The notes under the pieces: model-generated
Databases searched by the model: none
The model's input: only the letters and a program-made list of their open reading frames with translations
What the model was told of the DNA's origin: nothing
Assembly: GCF_022605165.1 (NCBI RefSeq)
Contig: NC_063079.1
Location: 196,001 to 260,000 of the forward strand
Source of the DNA: Purpureocillium takamizusanense
Lineage: Eukaryota; Ascomycota; Sordariomycetes; Hypocreales; Ophiocordycipitaceae
DNA: 64,000 bases
Reading direction: 5' to 3'
In this document: one piece after another, positions 34,336 through 45,661 of the stretch
Position numbering within the stretch: the first letter of the stretch is position 1
Layout: each line of letters starts with the position of its first letter
Position numbers and translations under genes: made by a program

Positions 34336-36099
34336 ATGACATCTGTCAAAGAGCAGCAGGTCGATCAGATTGAGCGCCGTGCTGCCTTTGCCAAGGAACA
34401 CGATGGCGTCGTCCCCGGCGCCAACGAGGCCGACCGCGAGTTCTTCCTCGAATTCGCCTCCAAGGGCGAGGAATGGCGGTCGCTCCACGAGAAGAAGCTT
34501 CTTCGACGCATCGATTTGCACCTGATGCCGTTCCTCGTCATCATGTACCTGCTCAATTTCCTCGACCGCTCGAATCTCGCACAAGCACGCCAGGGGACAC
34601 TGGAGAAGGACCTGGGCATGAAGGGCACAGACTTTAACCTGGCAACGAGCATCTTCTTCGTCGGCTACCTGCTCATGCAGCTGCCGTCGAACCTGCTCAT
34701 CACCAGAGTGCGGCCGTCGCTGTATCTGTCCGCTTCTGTGCTTCTGTGGGGGGTCGTGTCGACCTGTAACGCGGCGACCCATAACTTTACCCAGCTGGTG
34801 GTGACGAGGTTCTTTTTGGGTGAGCATCATCACGTCTCTGGAATAGACTGCTTCATCAGCCGCCGCCGCGCGACATGTAACTCATAATGCTTCGCAGGCT
34901 TTGTCGAGGCGCCATTCTTTCCGGGTGCCGTCTTCTTGATGTCCTCATGGTATACTCGGGCCGAGCTCACGCGACGTGTGGCGTGGTTTTACTGCGGCAA
35001 CGCCCTCGCCAACATGTTTGGCGGCTTGATTGCGTACGGGGTGTTGAAGGACTTGTCGGGCACTGCTGGCATTGCGGGATGGGTACGTTGCTCTGGACGC
35101 GGCGACGCGGCTATATACCCCAACCCCCACCCCCAGGAGTCGTTCAATGCTGACAAGGGCTTTGCTTCGATGGCACCCAGCGCTGGCTCTTCATCGTGGA
35201 AGGCGTCGTGACAATCGGTGTCGCGTTTGTGGCCGCCTTTGTGCTGCCCGACTATCCCGCGACGACACGATGGCTGAGCGACGAGGACAAGGCGTTTGCG
35301 GCCTGGCGACTCCTGGTCGATGTCAACGAGGCCGATGAGCGCAAGGCCACGACCATCTGGCAGGGCGTCAAGCTTGCGCTGCTGGACTATAGGCTTTACG
35401 TCTTTGTGCTGTTCACGCATCTGAGTATCCTGGCCATGACGTTTCAGTACTTTTTCCCTAGCATCGTGCAGACGCTCGGCTACGACAAGCTCATAACGCT
35501 GCTTCTGACAGTGCCCGGTGCGTTTTTACACCATCATACTTGGTAAACGACGAAACACCAACGGTGCTAACTGTTGTCTCTCGTTAGCTTGGTTCGCGAC
35601 ATTCATCGTGGCCGTCTTTGTCAACTGGACGGCGGCGCACTACAACGACCGCTCCATCCACATCTTCTGCCTCATGATCCTCGCCACGGCGGGCAACGTG
35701 ATCGCAACGGCGTCGACGTCGACGGGCGCGCGCTTCTTCGCCATGTTCCTCATGCCCGTCGGAGCCGTGTCGACGTACACGCTGGTGGTCGGGTGGGTGG
35801 CCAACTCGTTCCCCCGGCCGCTCGTCAAGCGCTCCGCCGTCATCGCCATCGCCAACATGATTGGCAACACGGCGTCCATCTACGGCAGCTACATGTACGA
35901 CGAGAAGACGGGCCCGCAGTACGTGCCGGGCGGGAGCGCAAACGCCGTCATCAGCTTCCTCGTCGCGGTGCTGGCGATTGTGCTGCGGTACATTCACAAG
36001 TGGGAGAACGAGAAGCTGGAGAGGGCGGAGAGGGAGACGGCCGAGGAGGACGGCGAGGTGGCACAGGACGCTCCCACCGGCTTCCGCTACATCTATTAG
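34336..36099 (+). CDS. MFS permease, anion:cation symporter (Dal5/TNA1-like) family
   Basis: Four exons: 34336-34819, 34898-35082, 35181-35517 and 35588-36099, giving 505 aa with about 12 membrane helices. The N-terminal cytosolic stretch leads into LRRIDLHLMPFLVIMYLLNF and LDRSNLAQA, the hallmark of the allantoate/nicotinate/vitamin permease family. GFVEAPFFPGAVFLMSSWY in exon 2 is the next conserved block, and a charged C-terminal tail ends TGFRYIY. Role: proton-driven import of small carboxylates or related organic anions through the plasma membrane. The divergent dehydrogenase, the following regulator and the SDR at 39.8 kb suggest that the substrate is a sugar acid used as carbon source. 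The specific substrate is unknown. Confidence 0.92.
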
Positions 36100-36848
36100 C
36101 GAAGGGTATTATGATTCAGGGTAATGAATGAATAGCGTGATGATTGATTGCGGCGAGGTCTTGCCGACTCTTCCATGATGCTTTCTGTAGAGAGTGTAAC
36201 GGTATGTAACGGTGTCTACGCATGATAGCCAACTTGAAGGATTATGAGTGTGTTGTCCGCCCAACCAGCAACCGCCGCATTGCCTGATTGTGTTTCTGCT
36301 GCATCGCAAGATTTATTACATTGATGCATTCACGGCAACCATCGCCAATTTCATCCCCAAAAACAGCCTCTACCTTATCTGACGCCAGCCATCGCATTGG
36401 CAAATTGATGCAATCTCGACCTGCACGAAATGTTGATACCGTTTTTAAAAAAGTACAATAATGAACAGGGTAGTTCAATGTTGCTGACCTGGTGCCGAAA
36501 GTAAGTAATCAGCAACCAAACTCACAAGCCAGCGCAGTGTGCCAGAAGTAGACTTTGCCGTTGTGGGTCTCCTCTTCGCTAGTTTCCGCGCTGTATGACT
36601 TTGTTGCGTCACATTCCATCAGACAAGAAGAAAACGGCCGCCTTGCGCACCGGGACTCGCGCGCAAATCTCACAAAGACATCACTTCCAAGATGTTGCGC
36701 TGAGACGACGACGCGGCGAAGGCACACTCCCGCGAGAAACCATCCTATCCGTGTCGCAATTGGCACCGGACATCCGCGATCCACTCACTCCTTGGTGAAG
36801 AACGCCAATTGCTTTCCTCGTACGCACGTAGGCTCGCAGCAGCGCAAA
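36100..36848. other. Intergenic upstream of the Zn2Cys6 gene
   Basis: About 0.75 kb. Promoter of the regulator expected. Frames present look like noise. Confidence 0.5.
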
Positions 36849-37274
36849 ATGTCCAAGCGGGCGCTGGACTCGGCCAGCTCCGCGGGGTTCGGCGGCGACG
36901 AGCTGCGCAACATGAACGGGGAGCAACAATCGACTGCCGGCTCCGGATCCGAGACGCAGCCGCCGCCTCACAAGATGCACAAGCTGAATCCCCAGTTGGC
37001 GGCGCGTCGGCGGACGACGTCGTGCGCTGCGTGTCGCAAGCAAAAGGTGCGCCGCCGCTCAGTAGACCAGACACGGGCGGGGGTGAACGACTCATGAATT
37101 GAGCACGAGTAACTGACTGATGAGATGACGATGGTCTTTAGATCAAATGTGAGCTCCTGGCCGACGGGCCGCCGTGTGAGCGGTGCAAGCGCAAGAACAT
37201 TGAGTGCATCATCAACACCGGCTTGCGGAACTCGATACTCGATCAAAGGTATGTGGACAACACATCCTTTTGTT

Positions 37275-37325
<51 letters not shown>

Positions 37326-39338
37326 CTTCCTCCCCGTCCCCCTCTCTCCGTCTCTTTCGAAATCTCGTCCTGTGAAAAACTGCAGTGAGACGGGGCAACA
37401 AGGCAGCAACACAACGGGGCCGCTGACCAGATGCTGCCCATCGCGGCGCGCCCATCAGGCAAATCGCGGCGCTGAGGAGAGACCTCGGCAACATGCACGC
37501 CCATCTCGAGCGAGTGAGCCAGCGTCTCCAGATAGCAGGCCTGCCGCCGCTCGAGACGCCGGCCGTGAGCGCCGACGCGATCGCCTCCTCCCATCACGAA
37601 CCCGATCACGACTTCGACCTTGACGACGACGGCCTAGCCGAGCTGTCGCCCCCGGGATCTCCGAGCGCGGTGCAGGCGCCCATGGATGCCTATCTCGCTC
37701 CCAGCAAGGATGCCACGCCGGCAGGACCGGTGCAGACGAGCGGCGGCGCTTCCCGGGCGCGGACGCAGAAGCGCCCAGACATCATCAGCAAGGGCCTCGT
37801 GTCGCCCGAAGACGCAGAGGCCCTCGTGCGCTTCTACATGACGGAGCTGGACTCGGTCATTTACGGCACCGCGGGCCCGCACGCGACCGTCCATGCCGTG
37901 CGCGAGGCGTCGCCGACGCTGCTGGCGGTGATTTGCACCGTCGCCGCGCTGCACGACGTCGAGCACGCCCACCTGTACGACGTCTGCTATCGCGAGTTCC
38001 GCCACCTCGTCTCCGCGGCTCTGTTCGAGAAGCGCGACATCGAACACGTGCGGGCGCTCGACGTCGCCGCCTTCTGGCTGCCCGACACGTCCCGGGTCGT
38101 CCTGTACGAAGCCGTCCGCCGACTGGGTGACCTGAGGGCGCATCGCCACATCGGCAAGGCGTGTACGCCCCCTGACGATGCCTTCACCACCACGGCGACG
38201 ACGCAGCAGCAGCAGCAGCAGCACCCAACGCGGGACGGCGCGCGAGACCGTGTCCGGCTGTGGTACACGCTGTACATGTGCGACCAGCACCTGTCGGTGC
38301 TCTACAACCGGGACAGCCTGATACGGCGCGACAGGGACATCCTCGACAAGCGCGGACTGTTCCTCGCGGCCGAGGACGCGACGATGCATGACTTGCGCGT
38401 CGTGGCGCAGGTGTCGCTTCTGCTGTGCATGAGCCGCATGAAGGAGACGTTTGGGTCTGAATATCCCACGCGCGTATCCGAAGCATTGGCGCCGCAGATT
38501 CCCGTCTTTGTTGATGAGCTGGAGCAGTGGCTCGCCCATTTCCCTCCCCAGTTCCGTACGTCTACCTACCTACCTCCTCCTTAGCTAGTGAGGCGAGACG
38601 AGATGAGATGAGATGAGACGGAGAGTAAAGGTTCACTGACACTCCCCCTCAGGACAAGAACCCGGCACGGGCGAGTTTCCGCACTTTGCCTTCAAGCTGC
38701 ACTACCTCTTCGCCCGGCTCTACCTTGGCCACCACGTCTTCCGCGGGCTACACTCGGGCCTCATCCCCGAAATCTTCCTCCCCGCGGCCGCCATGGCGCA
38801 GGAGGCTTCCCTGGCCATCTTCACCATGATCCTCAACGAAGACGTGCTGCGGCGCACCCTCGTCAAGGTGCCGAGCTACGTGCACATCATGATGTCCTTT
38901 GCGGGCCACTTCCTCCTCGAGCTGTGCCTCAAGCACCGCGAGCAGCTGGGCATCAACGTCGAGGAGTGCTACCGCTGCATCAGCAGGACCGTCTCCATGC
39001 TGCGCGACACCCCCATGACGCGCCACCACCCGCTGTCGCGTGTGACCGACGGCCTAGCCAAGCGGCTCGTCGACTTTGCCGCCGCGTACGGCAAGGAGGT
39101 GCTCACCGAGTCGCCGCCCGGGTCGCGGCTCGTCTCGACGACGACGCAGACGCAGAGCAACAACAACAACAACGAGCTGCCGCCGTTTGGCGCGCCGTTT
39201 GTGGGCGTGCCGGGCCCGACGACGGGTCCCGTGTTTGATCTCGAGTCGGCCGTGATGCCCGACGAGTTTACCTACGCCGACTACGGCGACGTTGGCTTTC
39301 CGGGACCGCTGTCGGACTTTGCCATCAAGTATGACTAG
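36849..39338 (+). CDS. Zn2Cys6 transcription factor
   Basis: Four exons: 36849-37046, 37142-37248, 37459-38555 and 38653-39338, giving 695 aa. The zinc cluster is split by the first intron: CAACRKQK joins IKCELLADGPPCERCKRK and continues to IEC, which is CX2CX6CX8CX2CX6C. A short coiled-coil-like linker (QIAALRRDLGNMHAHLERV) follows. The middle region resembles the fungal-specific TF domain (TLYMCDQHLSVLYNRDSL). Gln-rich (about 38,205-38,220) and Asn-rich (39,160-39,173) tracts lie in loops. A (TC)21 microsatellite sits in the 210-nt second intron. Probably the local regulator of the permease/dehydrogenase genes. Confidence 0.92.
37279..37320 (+). repeat. (TC)21 microsatellite within an intron
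   Basis: A perfect 42-nt TC dinucleotide run inside intron 2 of the Zn2Cys6 gene, upstream of its 3' splice site. Likely variable in length between strains. Confidence 0.95.
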
Positions 39339-39832
39339 CCAGCCGTCTGCGTTAATTTCTCGACCTCGACGGACTGTGCGTTTCGGCGTTGTCTCGACGC
39401 CAGTGCGGCTAGAAGTGATCGAGAACAGGTCCATTCTGGTCCACTGCTCGTGCTGGTTTACGTAGCACTTGAGTAAACGCGCCGAGGATGTAGGCATGTA
39501 TACAGATCCATAACATAATACAGAGTCGTCCTGTGACGGACAAACTTGCCGTACATCACCAACCTCTGGCTTGATGTCACCAATCTCTGGCTTGAATCAC
39601 GAACCCACGCCCGCCTCTACTAGGGGCTGTGATGATCGCCGGCATCAGCAGACCCCACCCGCCGCCTCCTAAGTCGGAGCTGGTGGCGGAGGGGCGTTGA
39701 CTCAAGGCCGAGTATTTGTATGTAGTCCTTATTAGCAACCGGTTCGAGCGTCGGTTGAAAAGGCCGGATGGTCGACAACTCGCTTCAGTCCATTGTCTCT
39801 CCACCCAGTGCATGTAAAAGCAAGAAGACGTG
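39339..39832. other. Intergenic between regulator and SDR
   Basis: 494 nt. Contains two near-copies of 'ACCAA(C/T)CTCTGGCTTGA' around 39,558-39,594, a small local duplication. No gene. Confidence 0.5.
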
Positions 39833-40627
39833 ATGGCGGCAACGAGCAGTATCCGTGCCGGCGCATCCTACCTGGAATCGCTCTTCGGCCTCGCCGGCCG
39901 CGTCGCCGTCGTCACGGGCGGCAGCTCGGGCATCGGACGCGAAATGGCCACGGCCCTGGGCATGGCCGGCGCAACCGTCGTCATCGTCGCCCGCCGCCCC
40001 GACCCGGTCCACGAGACCGTCACGCACCTCCAGCTCGCCGGGATCCGCGCCTTCGGCCTATCTGCCGACGTGCGCGACGCCGAGGCCATCCACGACGCCG
40101 TACTGCGCGACCACGGCGGCGTGCCCGACATCCTCGTCAACGCCGCCGGCATCAACCCGCGGCCGCACATGGACACCATCAGCCTCGCCGACTGGGACGA
40201 GACCCTGGCCGTCAACCTCACGGCGCCGTTCGCGCTGGGGCAAAAGTTCGGCCCCGCCATGGCGGCGCGAGGCAGCGGGCGCGTCATCAACGTCGTCAGC
40301 CAGCAGGCCTTTAGGGCGTTTGGCAACAGCGGCGCGTACGGCGCCTCCAAGGGCGGCCTCGTGTCCCTGACGCGGTCGCAGGCCGAGGCCTGGTCGCCTC
40401 GGGGCGTCCTTTGCAACGCCGTGGCACCGGGTCTCGTGGACACGGCGATGACGACTGGCGTCATGGCCGACGAGACGAAGGCGAGAGCGCACGCGTCGAG
40501 GACCATGATTGGGAGGAACGGTGTGCCCGAGGACTTTGCGGGCATCGCCGTGTATCTCGCGAGCGAGGCAAGCAGGGCGGTGACGGGACAGGTGTTTTTT
40601 GTCGATGGAGGTTACTCGGCGACATGA
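39833..40627 (+). CDS. Classical SDR, gluconate-5-dehydrogenase-like
   Basis: Single exon of 264 aa starting at ATG 39833 (a GTG precedes it). Cofactor motif TGGSSGIG, DILVNAAGI, AVNLTAPF with the catalytic Asn, NVVSQQAF with Ser, and YGASKGG with Tyr-Lys give a complete active site. The C-terminal GQVFFVDGGYSAT is typical of tetrameric classical SDRs. Overall like gluconate 5-dehydrogenase or 3-oxoacyl-reductase-type enzymes acting on polyols or sugar acids. GC content matches the permease and regulator beside it, supporting a common catabolic role. The substrate is not proven. Confidence 0.9.
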   Translation: MAATSSIRAGASYLESLFGLAGRVAVVTGGSSGIGREMATALGMAGATVVIVARRPDPVHETVTHLQLAGIRAFGLSADVRDAEAIHDAVLRDHGGVPDILVNAAGINPRPHMDTISLADWDETLAVNLTAPFALGQKFGPAMAARGSGRVINVVSQQAFRAFGNSGAYGASKGGLVSLTRSQAEAWSPRGVLCNAVAPGLVDTAMTTGVMADETKARAHASRTMIGRNGVPEDFAGIAVYLASEASRAVTGQVFFVDGGYSAT

Positions 40628-41497
40628 CGTGCTCTCCTCTGGAGTATGTGGGATATCACATTCAAGTTACGGCGTAGCGCGCGGTTCTGCCCTCAGCTGC
40701 CCTTTTTGTATATCAACTCCGAGATCCCGCTGGTGAAAAGGCATGTTGGACATGCCCCGTATTCTGCAGTCCATCCCGCAGAGGGCGGTGCGTCGCAGCT
40801 CCTGCGCCATAAGCCAAACTTAAAGCATGACCGAGGACGGACCTGACTCCTCAGCGCAGTTCGCTGATGATGATATACATACCCGTGCCTCGCGGGACGC
40901 CTTGCCAGCGGCCGAGGACGATTCCGCCGCCGACGCCAGTGAGGCTCGACCCGCCCAGAGCCTCCAGTGGAAACGCGTCGTCCCTAAAGAACGACACTGG
41001 ATCTTGCGGGGCGGTGCTCAGGAATCAGCACTACTATTTAGGGAGGGCACTTGTGTCGTTAGACAGCATTGGGGTGACATTGAGCTCGCCACCTGTGCCT
41101 GGAACGAGTCCTCTACACGACGTACGACTGGACCAGGCATGAAGTCTCGGCTCGGGCTTCATACAGCGCTCCAGCTCATAAATGTTCGCAGCGGACGGGG
41201 CTAATCCCTGGAGCTGACAGTGACGTCAGACTGGCTGGTTAGCCGCCCAGCCGCCATCGACGGGGTTTCTCGAGGACGCGAGGCAAACGGCACTCCGCTA
41301 ATGAACATTCCTCACAAGAACCCCCGAAAGTCTCCCTACCACCAGCGTAAGGGTAAAGCATCTTGGGACGTAGCATCACGCGCAGGAGCATACACCGTAC
41401 ACAGAATACCTTTTGCTGTCTCACTACCCTACGAATACTCACTTCCTGCCCGTCACCAGCTTGCCCGCACGATACGCGCCCGCCGTCCGTCCTCAGA
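40628..41497. other. Intergenic, possible small ORF of doubtful status
   Basis: A 125-codon frame at 40827-41204 begins MTEDGPDSSAQFADDD and has an acidic N-terminal third, but no conserved feature or splice context supports it. Otherwise the promoter of the tubby-like gene. Confidence 0.4.
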
Positions 41498-41823
41498 ATG
41501 GCTCAACTGGCCCCCGTCCAGCGCCAGCTGGGCGTCTTCGACAAGTTCATCGCGCAAAACACCGAGACCTTGGTGCTCAAAGAAAAGGTGCTCTCCTTGT
41601 CCGGCGATAGCTTCGACATCAGCCTAGCCAACGGGCAGCCCATCTTCAAGATCCAGGGACGCCACATGTCCATCTCCGGACGCAAGACGGTGACGGACAT
41701 GCAAGGCAACCATCTTTTCGACATTGTCAAGGAGCACATGCACATACACTCCACGTACGCAGCCGAGGATCCGCAGGGCAACAAGATTTTGCAGGTCAAG
41801 AGCTCGTTTAAGCGTATGTCTTT

Positions 41824-41863
<40 letters not shown>

Positions 41864-42190
41864 GCTGCAAGGGGTGAAAAAAAAAAGGCTGCTAACACTG
41901 CGCACGCGCTGGGGAAAAAAGTCATTGGCAGCAAGGCCACCGCCGAATTCCAGTCGCGAGACGGACAGTGGCAGACGCTCACGATGAGTGGCAACTGGCG
42001 GGACACCAGGGCCGACATTGTGTGCAAGAACACGGGCGCCGTGGTCGCGCGCATCGATCGACAGCTCCTCAACGCGCGGCAGCTCTTTGGCGGCCAACAG
42101 ACGTATGCGCTCATCGTCGCGCCAGGCGTCGACATGGCGCTGATGGTTGCGCTATGCGTGGCCTTGGACGAGAAGAATAATGAAGGATAA
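41498..42190 (+). CDS. LURP-one-related / tubby C-terminal-like protein
   Basis: Two exons, 41498-41813 and 41922-42190, giving 194 aa. Recognised by LVLKEKVLSLSGDSFDI, the repeated beta-strand pattern with HMSISGRKTVTDMQGNHLF, and the C-terminal VDMALMVALCVALDEKNN, all typical of LOR (DUF567) proteins related to the tubby fold. Function in fungi is unknown; the fold suggests phospholipid or membrane binding. The 108-nt intron is a multiple of three and keeps the frame open, so reading through it would insert a Leu-Ser run coded by a (CT)17 tract. The GTATGT donor, GCTAAC branch site and family alignment argue that it is removed. Confidence 0.88.
41825..41858 (+). repeat. (CT)17 microsatellite within an intron
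   Basis: A 34-nt perfect CT run just after the donor site in the intron of the LOR/tubby-like gene. It parallels the TC run in the regulator's intron 4.5 kb upstream. Confidence 0.95.
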
Positions 42191-42569
42191 CTAATGCCTG
42201 GCTTGAGTCAAGCCCATTGATGAATCGGTTCACGGCGTCCACGGTGAAAGTAATGTTCGGGCCGATGTATGATCAAATATGAGTCTGTCTTTAATTCTAA
42301 CGTGCATCCATGTGCTCCTGCAGTAGAGTCGACTTATTCAACATGACTCGGCTCTTAGTCCCCATCATGAATGCTCCGAGAGCTATCCTCCCTTGGCAAG
42401 ACGGCAGGCACCGTCAATAAGCTCATGCTCCGACTTGAACAATGCTTGCACGATATATGTACACACCGGATGCACAAGATGAAAGACTATATTCGGTCAT
42501 ATGTGGGCTATGAGCTGTCATGCCATGCCATTGCATTTTCCCTGCGTAGGTGTCTCAGCCGCAAGACGT
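42191..42569. other. Intergenic, convergent 3' flanks
   Basis: 379 nt between convergent genes. Nothing else seen. Confidence 0.5.
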
Positions 42570-43717
42570 TTACCTCCGCGTAGCAGCGACCTTGTTCAAC
42601 ATAGCATCCAACTCAGCCGTAATATCGCGAAGCGGGAACTTGGTCCTGTCGCCAGCATTGGTGCCCTCGACTTTCTTTGCCGCGTCCTCGAAGTACTCGG
42701 TGACGACGTAGATGCTCTCGCCAATCTGGACAGTCGCCACAGAGTATCCCTTCTCAGACTGGAGCGCGTTTGCAATGGTGCCGACAATCTTGGCCGTCTT
42801 CCACCCGTCCTCCGACCGCACCACAATGGTCCCGTCCGTCGTATCCGAGACCAGGATAACGTTGTCCCCGTACTTGGCAGGCATGTGAGCCTTGTCCAAA
42901 GCCTTGCCGAGGGTAGTCTGCTTTCCAGACAAGGGGATCGAGACAGGCTCGCCCTTGGCCTTGTGCGCGTCGAAGCGGTAGAGACCACCGTCCTTGCCGT
43001 TGGTTGCGATGAGGGTGTTGCCGTACGACACGATGCCCGAGTAGCCAGCGACGGTGCTGTTGGCGTCCTCGTCGGCGATCCATTGCACGGCCTTGGAGCC
43101 GACCGCGCTGACCTTGACGATGCTGCCGGGATACGTGCCAACGACGAAAGCGTTGCCACACGTGTCGTAGGTGACATCCTGGAACCCGCCGTACCGCCCG
43201 CCGGATACGGCATTCAGGTCGATCGGCTCGCCCATAATCTTGTTCTCATCGAGGTTGTAGTTGACGAGGAAGTTTTCGCCCGAGATGTCCTTTCCCGAGG
43301 TGTCGAAGGCGGCGCCGGCGTTGATAATCATGGACAGATGCCCGTCGGGACGCATGCGAACACCGCTAGCATGGAGCTCCGCTCGCCCGGTCAGACCTGT
43401 AAGTTCGATGATGCGCGTCACGGCGTTTTTGTTCGCATCGTAGACCGCAACGGAGGCGTTGTAGAGGACACTTGCAGGATGTGTGGTTAGCCTGATGGTG
43501 CACACTTGGCCCACGGAGCATCAAGGGGGGGGGGGGGGGGAGCATACCTGAAGTATGTAACACATCGTTGGGTGTCAAAGTCTGCATTTTCAGGGTACAG
43601 CTGGAATGACGAAACGGTCAAATCCCCAGTGGGCGAGGTGCATGTCGAGCTGTTCGTCGGGGCGGCCAGAGTGCCAGCTGCCGAGAGCAGCGCAAGTGTG
43701 ATGGTAGACGAGAACAT
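42570..43717 (-). CDS. TRI14-like secreted beta-propeller protein
   Basis: Two minus-strand exons, 43717-43548 and 43470-42570 (77-nt intron carrying a 16-C run on this strand), giving 356 aa. Signal peptide MFSSTITLALLSAAGTLAAP. The spliced junction YF-SVLYNASVAVYDANK, the block GGFQDVTYDTCGNAFVV and the C-terminal ESIYVVTEYFEDAAKK match the TRI14 family, a secreted six-bladed-propeller-like protein named for the gene beside the trichothecene core genes of Fusarium, where it affects virulence rather than being a biosynthetic enzyme. No trichothecene genes are visible here, so this is an orphan homologue. Biochemical function unknown. Confidence 0.85.
43525..43540. repeat. 16-nt homopolymer G run (C on gene strand)
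   Basis: Uninterrupted G16 on the + strand just inside the TRI14-like intron, next to its donor site. Prone to length errors in sequencing and to strain variation. Confidence 0.95.
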
Positions 43718-45661
43718 GGTGATGCTAGAGATCGACTTCTTCTTTTTTTAATGGGTTGATAAAGGCAGGATCATCAGGAGCTGACACAGTAGAGAGTATG
43801 TGCGACAGCAACCTTCTTATATACAACGTCATGATGTTTATTTGCATTAACAATTACTACTTCGTACATGTAGCGTGTGGCAAGAGTCATTTGACAGCAC
43901 AGTCTGATCCAGACTTTCCAGGAGCGCGTACATCCGTCCATGTCGTCGCCCGGAGATTCATTGCGACTTTTGGTGGCATGTCGTCAAACTCAAGCTTCAA
44001 TTCCCCACTCGCATAAATCATCATGGCGTGGTGTTGAGGCCAGGCTTGGACCTCAGCAGCTAAGGTGCGGGCGTGGGATCGCCGACCCCGATGCCCGAGT
44101 CATGGGTGCCTTGGACTGATTTAGTGCTGCCAGTACGCTGAACTTTGGGTTCGCTGAGTAATGATGTGTTAAACAGAGTGCAGTGGAGGGAGTTTTGCAG
44201 GGCTTCTTCCTCCATGTCATCCATACGCGTCCTGCGACCGACCCAGCACGCATTACGCATCTCCTCCTCAAGCGATCCGCCGCCACTACGAGTTGATTAG
44301 CTGTACAGTATACTGCCCTGTCTTGTCTCCGGACAACTCGGCATTCCAGGGATACCCCCCGGCAGAGAACCATGACCGACCGGAGCAGTCCCCGAGTTTG
44401 ATGATATCTCCTGTTAACACATATAGTCCGAGCACGCTTATCTCTTGATCTCTTGGCTTGCCTCTTGGCTTGCATTATGTCGTCGTACAGCCTACAGGGG
44501 GGCTCTCATTGTTCTCCATCTTCCTACCCACACACCATCTTACATCCCATCCCCTCCCACACCGATCCCGCGGGAGGCCCCGACATGTCGACATTTCGGG
44601 CACATCCAGCTCCACCCGGATTGATGGTCCATTAAATGCCAGTGGGATGTGGACGGGTCAGGCAACGAGCCAGCCAGCCAGCCGGCTTGCAAACTGCCGC
44701 ACTGGTCGCGCTTTGAGTTCGTCCTGACAATTCATCCGACGGGGCAAGAAGAGCTGGATGACTTGAGCGCTGTCGTAGGCCACGATTGCATGACCCAACT
44801 TTACTGCCCATAGCCCCCAGGTTTACTTCACTTTTTCTTGTCCCTTCAACGCACAAGCTACGACACGTCACGCGTTCTGCGTGCTCGGCTCACATACAAA
44901 TCCGTCCCCGTTGCCCTTTAGTTCCGAAACTTCCACTACAGGCAGCCGGTAGCCTGTTCTCTCCGCCCAGTTGCGCATGATTGTCATGTATGACTATATT
45001 CACGAGTCGCCCACGTTCTTGGCGCGAGGAGGCAGTGCTGCATTGCCCACGGCTTCCGCGGCGGCGTTCTATAACATAGGGCGTCAGCTAGCATTCTCCA
45101 TGGAATTAATCAGATAGTTTACGAAGTAGGTAGCGGTGGTAGTTGGGCAGCCCGCGAGCACACGCACGCGAAGACGTTCAGTCTCGTGCCCGCCATGCAT
45201 TCGCTCAGTGATGTCTTTTCATTCGTTTGAGTGAGCACGGCTTCAACCCCACTCGTTCCTACCGCTGATTCTGCGTCTGCGAAGTCCAACACCTAGGTAT
45301 ATGTTTCATTTGGTAATTGAATCGTCTTGAATGTGTCCTGTCCATGTCGTAAATGGCCCCGACGAGAAAGACGACTAACTGCAACACACCAAGTCTACGT
45401 GGCCCTTGCAGCCCGGACCAGCTATATAAGAGGGCTCTTTCTTCTTCACGTCTTTTTTGTCGCCGCCACTCTAAACTCGCCGATATTGAATCTCCCATGG
45501 GACCTCATCCCACCTTTTCTTCCATCTGTATCACTTGTTCGGCTTGAGCGCGTGCCTCACAAGCTCTTGCAGTCTAGCGAGCGGCTCACCCTGCCTCATC
45601 CCAGCTGACGCTTCCACCATACAACCTACAGCCAACAAGAATTTGAATCTTTCTCGGCGCG
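43718..45661. other. Intergenic, 1.9 kb
   Basis: Divergent between the TRI14-like gene and the small gene at 45.66 kb. Frames are short and unconvincing. Holds a TATA-like element at 45423. Confidence 0.45.
45423..45430 (+). promoter_or_regulatory. Possible TATA box for the 45.66-kb small gene
   Basis: TATATAAG, followed by a pyrimidine-rich stretch, lies 239 nt upstream of ATG 45662. This would give a 5' leader of about 200 nt. Confidence 0.35.

Noticed and set aside
35574..36131. Long alternative frames on both strands over the permease, regulator and SDR (35.5-40.5 kb)
   Set aside because: Shadows of GC-rich true exons: Arg/His/Ala-rich products without features.
41814..41921. Uninterrupted frame through the LOR gene including a Leu-Ser run
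   Set aside because: The run is encoded by a CT microsatellite between a GTATGT donor and an AG acceptor. Family alignment favours an intron.
42570..43717. Member of a trichothecene cluster
   Set aside because: Apart from the TRI14-like protein no trichothecene pathway gene is visible on either side.
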